This document shows, in pieces, positions 14,719 through 26,700 of a stretch of 45,003 nt of DNA. The notes below the pieces were generated by a model that had not been told where the DNA came from, ran no database searches, and was given only the letters and a program-made list of their open reading frames with translations. Position numbers and translations under genes: made by a program. Location: the NCBI RefSeq assembly GCF_000472785.1, contig NZ_AXAL01000039.1:156-45158 (forward strand). Direction: 5' to 3'. The stretch is from Mesorhizobium loti CJ3sym (GTDB taxonomy: Bacteria; Pseudomonadota; Alphaproteobacteria; Rhizobiales; Rhizobiaceae). Position 1 is the stretch's first letter; every line of letters begins with the position of its first letter.

Positions 14719-17700
14719 ATGGCATTTCCGTTCAAGTCCGAAGGCATTTCCGGCAAGCCTATTTCGCATAGGCGAGCAAAGCTGTCCGAAATCTTGCGGG
14801 CCAAGCTGGAACGCCTGGCCAAAGGTTCACGCGTGCAGCGCGAATTCGCAGACCGCGTTCGGCTGATCTTCGATCCGCTGGAGCCGCGCCTGCTGCTCAA
14901 CGCGGACCTCAATGTGAATCTGGCTACCGATGGTCCGAACGTAGATCACGAAATCCTCGTGCGGCTGCTCGAGGAAGTGCAGACCATCAACAATGTCGCG
15001 ACGACAGTCCAGCAGGTGCAGATCATCGACCAGACCGATGGCGGCAAGGTGCTTGCCTTCGGTGATCTGAGCACCATCAATGCCAGCGCCAACACGTCGT
15101 CAATCTCGATCACCGGCGGCAGCGGCAGGGATACGTTAAAGATCGACGAGGATTCGTTTGGAGGGCACACGCTTGCGAAGTCCATCCTGTTTGATGGCGC
15201 CGGCGGTGACGACAAGGTTGTGTTCGACAGTTCCGCCGACGCCGCCTGGACGCTGAGCGGCAATAATGCCGGCAGCATCAACGGCGCCAAAGTCGATGTG
15301 AATTTCTCCAATACGGAAAACCTGAAGGGCGCTGACGGCAACAACGATACCTTCACCATCCAGGCCGCCGGAAAACTCAGCGGCACGATGGACGGCGGCT
15401 TCGGTGGCCATGACACGATCGTCTATTCAGGCGTCACAGCGAGCAGCGCGGCGCTGGGAGCGAACGGCTCGGGAAAGGTGACTTTCACGAATCCGAACGG
15501 CTCGACGCTGGCCTTCGAGAACATGGAGCCCTTTACCGTCGGCGGCGGTATTCAGGTTGTTGATAGGTCGGCGGCAGTAAACGCCTCCAGCAACAAGAAC
15601 GTCACGATCACCGGTTCTGGAGCTAATCTTCAGCTGAGCATTGGCGGCGGCGCGGCACAGACCGTTGCCAACGCCAGCAGTTCTGTCTGGCTCTATCTGG
15701 GCGACAACACCGCCGTCACCACAATCAATTCGCTGCCGAATTCGCCCAGTTTCTCGCTGATGGTCGATGCAGGAGACGAGATCGACGTCAACACAAGCCT
15801 GACAGTTTCGGGCACGCTTGGACTGAGCGCCGGAAAGATCAATATTGGCGACGTCAATCACTCGACCGTGATAAGCGCTCAGTCGATTGATATTGACGCC
15901 GTGGATTGGGCGCGCACGTCGCTGGATGCCGCCGGAATCGTGTCGACACTCAGCGCAACGACCGCTACGTCGGCCTCCATCACCTTGGCCGGTTCGCTGA
16001 CCGCGGCCGGCTCTATCAATATCTCCTCGCAGGTGTCGAACACGGTCAAGGCGCACGGCAAGGCGCTAACCAGCTTGCGATCCATCGTCGCGACGCTGAC
16101 GAATACGTCGAGTGTGACACTTGCGGCGACTGCCTCGGTCACGGGTTCTGCGGTCAACATGGCTGCCAATACCAGTGTCGATGTCGACCTGATGATCACC
16201 GAGGTGCCGATCCCCAATCTGCTTGGCCTGACGGAAGTCGTCGTTCCCGACAGCGTTCTTGCGCTCACCAGCATACCTGCGGACACGATCGCCCAGATCA
16301 AGGCGGTCACAGCGGACAATCCGCTTGGCGTTTTCAGCACCGCCTCGCAGGCCTTCAACGACGCACTGTCGCGTGGCGAGATCACCATGGAAGACCTGGA
16401 AACGATGGCGAAGAACGTCGTCAGCGGGTTCACCAATTCACAGGTCGCGTCCGACGTTACGGTTACCAACAACACGACGATGTCGGTCGACGCGGCGGCA
16501 AAGATCATCCAGACCGGCGGCACGATCAACGACGGCGTGACGGATGTGAAGATTTCCGCCGTCGACGACAGTCGCGTTACGGTCGGGCTGCAGACGGAAA
16601 CCGACGTGCTGATCCCGGGCACGGAGGGGATCGTCATCTTTTCGGCGATCGGCTCGGACACCAATGTCACCAGGACAACCGCCGTCACCGTTGGTCCGGC
16701 GACCGCCGACGTCGCGACGCATCCGACAACGATCAGCGCCCATGGCGATGTTGCGGTTGCTGCGTCCAGTGAAGGTGAGGTACGCAACGCCATTATCTCT
16801 GGTTCGCTCGGCTCAGTTACCAATGTCGCCTCCGATTCAACAAAAGCTCTGGTTCGTGGCATCACCGGCAACGCCGGCGGCCTCGCAGTTACCGCCGACA
16901 GTGCGACCACCTACCGCTCGACAGGTCTCGATTCGGAGAACCGCGTCACCGGCGAGACCAGCGCGGGAATAGATGAAAGTGTCGTCAACGCGGGCGCCGG
17001 CGGCGTTTCGGTGCTGGCCGGTGACTATTCGACGTTCATCGCGATCGCTACGCCGTTCCAGCCGCGCGTCAACCCCGATGACACAGCGCCGTCGACGCAA
17101 GTCGCGCGTGTCAGCGTCATCAACATGGTCACCAAGACCACCGCAGCTTCGATCTCGCAATCGGACGTCAACAGCGACGGCACGGTTACGGTCGCGGCGA
17201 TAAACCAGACGAACCTGCTCGCCTACTCGTCCACCTCGCCAGTCGGCCAAGATGACGGTGCCCCGGTCGTCGCCAAGACAGCGGTCGCCGGCGTGCTTGC
17301 CGTCAACGTCGTCAATGGCTCGACCACGGCAACGATCGATCTCAGCGATGTCCAGACGACCGGCACCGCCGATGTCGTCGTTTCGGCCACCGACAACAGC
17401 TTTGTCGACGCAACCATCTATGTCGACATCGATGGTCGCGGCCCGGTCAGCCTAGCCATGGGCTCGTCAAAAGCGGTGACCGGGCTGGAGGCGCTCAACG
17501 TCATCGGCTTCAATGTCGGCAGCACGGCCGCCGCTCTCGCCAAGGCGACGCTCGATGTACTGCTCGGCACCCAGTTCTGGACCAACGAGCAACCTGTTAA
17601 GGTCAACGCCACGATCTCGGATTCCGTCGTCGCGGCGGCCGGCGCGCTGATGGTTACGGCGCTTTCAAAGGGCGTCGTCAACGCCACGGTCAGCAATGCC

Positions 17701-20700
17701 TCGCGCAATGTCTCCGAAGGCGGGATTCTTTCCAGCAGTGCAAAGTCAATCGCCGCTATCTTGTCGAGCAACCAGGTCAGCCGGCTTGCATCGGCGACGA
17801 TCGACGGCGGTTCGACTTCCAAACTGGTCAGCGCAGGCGGTGCCCTCGACGTTAACGCCTGGGACGACACCACGATCAATTCCAACACCAAGATCGAGAC
17901 GGCGGCGATCGCCTCGAGCGACGGCGGCCTGCACGCGCTTGCCGACCTGTTTGATGACGGGCAGAAACCCGACGCTGACCGCTTGCTGACCGACGACAAG
18001 GTGGTGCCGCTGGCCTATGGCACCAAGGTTGGCCTCGACTACGATGTGAAGACCGACGGCAGCACGGGGTCGATCGATGTCAAGAGCGGCGATATCGTCT
18101 ATGTGTCGGTGCTGGGCGGCGCTGGCCATCTCTACAAGTATACCGGCCCCGACAAGCATATCGATTTCGCACACAGCTCCACTACCGTCGATTTCGCCAC
18201 CGATCCTGATTTTGTCCTGCTGACCGGGGAACGCGGGCAGACCTTCACCTATCTGGGCGCCGACAATCCGACGCTGGATTTGACCGACCCGACGCAGGTA
18301 GATTTCACCGACAAGGATCTGTGGAAGGCCGATCTCGACTATTCGATACTCGATTTCAACCTGCGCGCGACCGGCGGCAGCGCGATTGGCGCCGCCATTG
18401 TGTTCAATGACGTGCGTGGCGGTGCTACCGCGCTTATCAACGATGCCAAAGTCCAGGCTGCCGCTGTCTCTGTGACGGCGGATTCGACCGGCACCATCCA
18501 GGCCATGGCCGATGTGCTCAGCGAAGTGGAGGGCGGATCGCCCTTCGACCAGGATGCGCTGGTCCAGAAAGCGCTCGGTTCGGTCAAGGGGTTCCTGTTC
18601 AAGGCCGGTGCCAGTAGTGGGCAGAGCGCGGTGGTCGCCACCAACCTGATCCAGGGCCAGACCTCCGCCAAGATAACCGGCGCCACCATTGGCACCAGTG
18701 CCAACAAGGTTGGTGACGTCACCGTCCGGGCCGAGAACCATTCGTTGATCGAGTCCGAAAACAAGACCGTCGCCGAAGTGGGGGAAGGCGAGAAGGCCGC
18801 TGCTTTCCAGATCGCCAACAACACCATCGGCTGGGAACGCGGCAACTTCCTGTTCAATACGGTGGAGACGCTGCTTGGCGACGTGGTCGCCGATGTTGCC
18901 GGCGCCACGGGTGACACCAACACGTCGCTGCGTCATGAAAACCCGTTCAACGTTGAAGCGTCGATCACCGATTCCGACATTGTCTCCGACGGCGACGTTG
19001 TCGTCGAAGCGGTTTCGGGCGCACTGGTCTCTTCCGAAATCACCAATGAAGCCTCGGCTTCCGTTGAAGCCCTGTTCGATGGGGCGACGACCGGCTATGG
19101 CGCCGTCATTTCCGGCAACAAGGTCAGCAGTACCGCCACCGCCTTAATCAGCGGCGGCACCGTCGTCGCCAAGACGGTCGCGGTCAGTGCCACCGACGAG
19201 GCCGGCATCGAAGCCACCACCGGCCTTGGCGTCAGTTCGCAGCTCGACAACACCAATGGTGTCAACATCGTCAACGAAATCGCTGGCGACATGCTGAACG
19301 ACTACAAATACACGACGAAGTCGGGGACGCCTTCACTCAACCTGGGCGACACCGTTCGTATCAGCGACGCTGACGACTATGCGGGCACGGGCGAGAAGGG
19401 CGGCATCTATCAATATATGGGGCCGGACAACACGCCGGTTAATCTGGCGACGGCCGATTTCGACGATTTCGGCCTGTGGAAGAAACTCAACACCGACAAT
19501 CTGATCCCGGCGGACCTGGCCAAGACCGGTCTGATGGCGGCCGGCATGTCGGAGAAATCCGTGGTCGGCAATGCCACCGGTACAGGCGGCATCTTCGCGC
19601 GCAACCAGGTGACCAGCAACGTCACCGCCAAGCTCATCAACACGGCGGTGACGGCTCTTGGCGCGGTTTCGGTAAAGGCGGACGAGTCCGCGACCATCGA
19701 ATCCAGCGACACCAGCGTCATCGATTCCTGGGACACCAAGAGCGGAGTCTCCGTCACCAACACTGTGCAGGGGGGCGCTTCGGCTTCGGTTGAAAACACC
19801 TCGGTCACCAAGGCGTCGGGCGCGGGCGCCGACAACAATCTGACCGTCGAGGCGATCACCGAAGCAACGATCGAGGCCACCGCGCTTAGCCAGGCTTACG
19901 GATCGGGAGGCGTCTTTGGCTTCGTGCTGGCCTTCAACGCGGTCGGTTACAAGCCGCAGAACCTGTTGTTCGACGCGGTCGACACGCTGATCGGTTCGCC
20001 CGAGGTCGGCAAAGCGCTCGGGTTGGAAACCCCGGTGCTGACCACGGCTTTCATCAAGAATTCCGACATCGAGATTGCCGGCGACATCGATCTGTCGGCC
20101 GAAAACAACGCCGGCATCACCGCCACGACCGGCGACGAAACGTCGATGGACTGGACGAACACGTTCACGCCCTCGGCTAAATACGGTGTCAGCGGTACGG
20201 CCGCCGGCGCGATCCTGGCCAGCAACAAGGTCAGTTCAGGCGCCTCCGCCTATATCGACAACAGCGACGAGCCACTGGCGACGGTTACCGCCGGTGAGAT
20301 CGGCATAAACAGCTCCAACGCAGCAACCATATCGGCCGATATTTCGGTGGTGTCGACAGCCGCGCCCGGCAGCACGCTCGGTGCGCTGGAGGATGTCGTC
20401 GGCCATGCCGCCGATGCGCTTGGCGCTGGCGACTACAACTTCACCAGCAAGTCCGGATCGCGCACGGTCGAGAGCGGCGACAAGGTTCGTGTCGCGCTCG
20501 ACTATGCCCCGACGGTCGCACATCCAGGCGTTCACAAGGGCGAGGTCTACAAATATATCGGCAGCGCGACGTTCACGGGCGACCTGGCGCAGGTCGACTA
20601 TTCCGACACGACGAAATGGCAGCAGCTGAAGACGTCCGACTTTGAGGACATCTTCTTTCCGGCTATCGGCAATGTCGTGACCACCAATTCCAAGGCCATC

Positions 20701-23700
20701 GGCCTGTCGATCGCCTACAACGACACGCGCGGCGATTCCAAGGCCTACATCAAGGGCGCCACGGTTACCGCCGAGGAGGGCGATTTGACCGTCGCCGCTG
20801 TCGGCGCCTCGACGATTACCGCTTATACGACCAACACTGTCTCGGCCGCCGGCGGCAGCGGTATCGACGGCAGCGGTGACGTGCTCGGCTTTAACGGCCA
20901 GATCGATACCAACGTCGTTCTGGGCAAGACCTCTGCCTCGATCGAGAACAGCACGGTCACTGCGGGCGGTGATCTGGTTGTCTCCGCTGACAACGATGCA
21001 CGCATCGACGCCCGGCTTTATGCCTCGGGCGCGTCGGGCGCGACGGCCGTGGGCGTCACGCTCGCCTACAATTCGGTGGGCTGGGAAGCACAGAACATCC
21101 TGTTCAACACGCTGGACACGCTGATCGGTGCGCCTTACCTCGCCGACAACGCGTTCGACGGCAATATCGGCGCTGACGCCACCGCGTCGATCCTGCAGAG
21201 TTCGGTCGACGTTGACGGCGGCATCGAGGTTTCCGCCGTCAATCACGCACAGATCAATGCCACGGTCAGCAATGCCGCGGTCACCGAGACGGCTGCGCTT
21301 TACGGCGCCTCGGGCGCGTCCTACGGCGCAATCATTTCCGGCAACAAGGTGTCCGGCGCTGCCAAGGCGACCATCGACAACACCGGCACGACAGGCAAGA
21401 CCATCGCTGCGGGCGATGCCGTCACGGTCACGGCCAATGATTCCAGCGGTATCTATTCCAACTCGAAGCTTACCGTCGAGACGTCGGTTACCAATGATGG
21501 CGGCGCGGCCATCATCCAGGAGACGTTGAACGATCTCTACGACGCCGACTATGACAGCAAGCCCGACGCAGGCATCGGTACCAAGGTCCGCGACCTGCAG
21601 TTCGGCGACCGTGTGCGCATCGCCGACGACTACGGCGGCAATGTCGTGATCAACCTGAACCAGGTGCTGCCGCCGTCGAAGTTCGCGATTTCGACTGGCG
21701 ATGCGATCCAGTTCGAGGGCGAGGGCGACGAAAGCGGTCCGATCTACCAGTATAATGGCGCTGACGACATCATCGACCTCGAAGCGCTGGTCGCCGCTGG
21801 CGTCGACAATCTCGACCCGGCCGACTGGACCAAGGTCGGCGGCAATGCCGGCAGCATCTACATCTACATGGGCACTGCCGCGAGCGGCTTACACACCGAT
21901 CTCGCCAGCACCGATTACACAGACCTTGGCTACTGGAAGGAAGCACCGGAAGCGACGCTTCTGCTGCAGGATCTGAATCTCTCCGCCGCGCCGTCAAAGG
22001 CGGTCGGCGGCCTGATCGTGATGAACGACGTACGTGGCGGTTCCGACGCCTCGATCAAGAACGCGACGGTCTCCAATACATCAGGCGATGTCCAGGTGCT
22101 GGCGTTGGAGAGCGCCACGATCAGCGCCAAGGTCGATACGTCGGTCTCGGCCTCGGGGGGCAGTTCGATCGATTGGGACGGCGACGGCAAGACCGGCGCG
22201 ACCGATACAAACCCCGGCACCAAACACACACCCGGGGCGCCGGCCGATCCGGCAACGCCGGCAACGCCTGCCGATCCGAAGGAGGAAACGGCAAGCGACA
22301 AGGTGCTGGCCATCAACGGCACGATTGCCACCAACATCGTACAGTCGAGCGCGACCGCGACCATTGACAACAGCGACGTGACGAGCAGCGGTGACGTGGA
22401 CGTCGCGGCCCAGAACGTGTCGTCGATCGTGGCCGATACCAAGAGCTCCGCCTATTCGAGCGGTGGCGACACCGTCGGCGTGACGCTCGCCTTCAATTCG
22501 ATCGGCTGGAAGGCGACGAACATCCTGTTCAACGGCGTCGATGCGCTTTTGGGTGACGATCTGATCGCGGACGCCTTTGGTGGCCGCAATCCGGCGATGA
22601 CATCGGCGACGATCATCGATTCCGAGATCGACGCCGACGGCGCAGTGTCGGTTACAGCCGACAACAAGGCATCGATCGACGCCACGGTCAGCAACGAATC
22701 CACCTCGTCGTCGACCTCGATTTCGGGCACCAGCGGCAAGGCCATCGGTCTGGTCATCGCCAGCAACAAGGTGGCCAGCGAAGCCACCGCCAAGATCGAC
22801 AATAGCGGCTCGGACACGCTCGAGGTCAACGGCGACAGCGTCGAGGTTTCCTCGACGGACGATGCTTCGATCACGTCTTCTGGCAACCTTCTGGCGCTGG
22901 CCGAAATCAAGAATGACTACGGCATCAGCGTCGCGGCCAATCTTCTCAAGACGCTGACCGGCAGCTACCAGTTCACGACCAAGTCGGGCGCGCAGACGGT
23001 CAACAACGGCGACCTCGTCTACATAGACACGACAAAGGGCGGCGCAACAGCTGGCGAGACCTGGGAGTATACAGGATCTGACAATTCCACGGTGAATTTC
23101 GATACCGAGGATTTCTCCAGCGGCTGGAAGAAATACATCGTCAACGATGTGATCGACACCATAAACAGCCTGCTTCCGAGTCTCGCCGGGGGCGATGCCA
23201 TCGGCGTCGGCGGCATGGCGATCCGCAACGATATCGACAGCGGCGCGGCCGCCACCATCAATGCGGCAACGATAATCGCCGCCGGCAGCGTGCTCGTCTC
23301 GGCGCTGCAGACCAGCGCCATCCTGGCGGACGTCACCGCGCGGGTGGAAGTCACGGGCAGCGCCAAGGGCAAGTCGATCGCCGTCAACGGCGTCATCGCC
23401 ACCAACAATGTCGTGAGCCACGCCAAGGCCGACGTCACCGACAGCGATATTTCCGGCGCCAGTCTCGGCGTGAATGCCGAAAGTTCGGCTTCGATCGACG
23501 CGTCGATCGATGCCGATACGATCGCCAAGGCGACTGCTGTGGGCATCACGCTCGCTTTCAACACGGTCGGCATCGCCGGCCAGAACTTCCTGTTCAACAC
23601 CGTTGATGCGCTGCTCGGCACCGACCTTGTCGGCACGATCTACGGCCATGACCCCAATGCGGCAATCGAGGCCAAGATCGACAATTCGAAGGTCGACATG

Positions 23701-26700
23701 ACCGGCGCCGTGACAGTGTCGGCCATCGCGTCGCAGACGATCGATTCGGAAATCTCGAATTACACCAAGACGTTGCGCGGCGGCGCGCCGACGGCGGTCA
23801 CCGTCGGCGGTGTCTTTGCGCTGAACCGCGTGCAGATGATCGTGGCCGCCTCGATCGAGGATTCCGCCAACATCGATGCCGATGGCGCGCTGACTGTTTC
23901 GGCCAGCAACACCGCCGAAATCACATCGCACGTCATCGCGCCGGTGATCGCCATCAACTACACCTACGGCCAGGATCCTGATGGCAAGTCCGTCTCGATC
24001 GGCCTGGTGGTCTCGCGCAACGCGGTCGACGCCACGGTTTCCGCCACCATCGACAATGTGGATGATCTCAACGGGGGCAGCGTGTCCGTCACCGCGTCCC
24101 AGGCGGGCAAGATCGACGCCACGGCGGCGGCGGCCTCCGTATCGGTGGCTGCCGGTACAGGCAGCGGGCTCGCCGTCGGCGTGGCCGGCACCATCGCCTT
24201 CAACACCATATTGGGCGCCGTCGATGCGCTGATCCAGGACAGCGATGTGCAGGCGACCGGCGACGTCACCGTGTCTGCCACCAACAGCGCCGACATCGAC
24301 GCCACCATAGCGGCGGCCGCCGTCTCGGTCGCCGGAGGTTTCAATAAATCGGGCACCGCCGTTGCCGTCGGTATCGTGCTTGCCTTCAACTATATCGGCT
24401 ATGCCGGCAGCGTCGAGGCGCCTGGCGTTGCGACGCCGCTGAAGACCGAAGCGCGCATCCGTCATTCGACGGTCGGCGGCAGCAAGGTCGGGGTTTCGGC
24501 GACGTCCGACCAGACCATCGACGCACTCACGGTGGCGGCTTCCGTCGCGGTTGGCATTTCGGCATCCGGCAACGGTACTTCGTTCAGCGCCGGTGGGGTG
24601 TTTGCCCAGAACAGCATTGCCGCGGACACGACGGCGTCGATCGACGGCGGTACCGTCGCCGGCAACAAATCGACAATCACCGGCGGCGCCGGCGGTGTCG
24701 ATATCGAGGCGCTCAATACCAGCGAGATCAACGCGCTGGCAGCGGCCGCAACGGTCGCGGCATCCTTCTCCAGCAAGAATGCGACAGCAGTTTCCATCGG
24801 CCTTGCCGTTGCGCTCAACGACATCAAGGGCAGCGTCGCCGCCGCGGCCGATCACGCGGATCTTTCCGCTGACGGGGCAATCACAGTCAAGGCGGACAAC
24901 CACGCCCTGATCGACGCCAAGGGTGCCGCGGCGTCGATAACCGTCGCCTTCTCGGGCAAGACATCCATCGCCATCAGCGGCGCGGGTGCCGCGCTTTCCA
25001 ACCTCATCGGTGTCGATACGCTGGCATCGATCACCAACAGCAGCATCCTCGACAGCGGCAGCGTCGATGTGGAGGCGCTCAGCGAATCGTCGATCACCGC
25101 CACTGTGCTGGCGGCGTCGGCCGCGGTCGGCGGCGGCAATACCGGCATCGGCGCCTCGATCGGTGCCGCCGTCGCCATCAATCGCATCGGCGACTGGACG
25201 GTCGAGGAGGCCCTCGATTCAGCCAGCGGCCGCAGCCTGCCGACCGGCAATGCGACGCTTGCCGCCGACGGCACGACCGGGGTCCGCGCATTCATCAGTA
25301 GCACCGGTGTGAAGAGCGACGGTCAGGTGACGGTCGACGCGCATTCCACCGGATCGATCGATGCCACCGTGGCGGCCGGATCGGTGGCGATCGCCGGCGG
25401 CTCGACCGGCATCGGCGTCAGCGTCGCAGGCGTCTACACGCTCAATTTCGTGGCGGTGGCGACCCAGGCCTATGTCTTGGACGCTGCCAGCGTCTCCGCC
25501 GGATCTGTGGACATTTCCGCCAAGGACGAAACGACGATCGACGTGCTGGCTGGAGCGGCCAGTCTTGCCGCCGGCATGGCCGGCACCACGGGCGTAGCCG
25601 TGTCGATCGGTTTCGCCATGGCGCAAAACAAGATCGAGAACAACGTCGCCGCCTATCTCAAGAACGCCGACAGCGTGGAGGCCACGGCGGGCAGCATCTC
25701 GGTAAGCGCCGAGAATGCGGCCAAGGTCCATTCGACCGTTGCCACCGCCTCCATTTCGGTGGCCATCGGCGGCACCACCGGCATTTCGTTCAGCGGCGGC
25801 GGCGCGGTGGCGCTCAACAATATCGCCACCGACACCAATGCCTTCATCGAGGCCAGCACGATCACCGAGGCGGATTCCGTTTCGGTCACCGCCAAGGGCT
25901 CCTCGACCATCAAGGCCGAGACGCTCGCGATATCGCTTTCGATCGGTGTCGGCGGGACCGTCGGCGGCGCGGCGTCCTTCGGCGCGGCGGTGGCGATCAA
26001 CGAGATCGGCCACGGCGAAGCGGACCGCGACCAGGTGCAGGCCTATGTGCGCGGCACCTCCATCGAGGCCACGGGCGCGCTTGCTGTCGACGCGACCTCG
26101 ACCGAGACCATCGACGCCCTCGTTGCCGCCGGATCGGCCGCGATCGGTGCCGGCACCACGGGCGTCGGCATCAGTGGCGCCGGCGCGGGCGCGCGCAACA
26201 CTGTTGCGGTGCGGACCGCGGCCTTCCTTGACGATCCGAACGACCAGACCGGATCCATCATCACCGTCGGCTCGGCCGCCATCGGCGCCAGCGATACGTC
26301 CCACATCAAGGCGCTCGTCGGGGCGGCCTCGCTGGCCGCTGGCTTCGGTGCCACGGGTGTCGCCATCACAATCGGCATCTCGATTGCGCTTAACGACATC
26401 CACAACGACACCTATGCCGGCGTCCTCGATGGCCAGGTACTGACCTCGACGTCAGGCGCGATCTCGGTCAAGGCCACGCAGGGCGCCACCATCGACGCCA
26501 TCTCGGTGGCGGCATCCATCGGCGTCGCTGCCGGCACCGCCGGCATCGCGTTTTCGGGCGCAGGTGCCGCGGCCAAAAACACGATCAACGACAACACCAT
26601 CGCCACCGTCGTCGACAGCACGCTGGACAGCGCCGGCGCGGTCACCGTGGAAGCGATCTCGACCTCCGCCATCACCGCGAAGATCGCCGCGCTGTCGCTC

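Noticed and set aside
22081..24903. Antisense open frame of 940 codons opposite the beta repeats
   Set aside because: Shadow of the biased G+C-rich repeat sequence; arginine/glycine/aspartate-rich translation with no domain.
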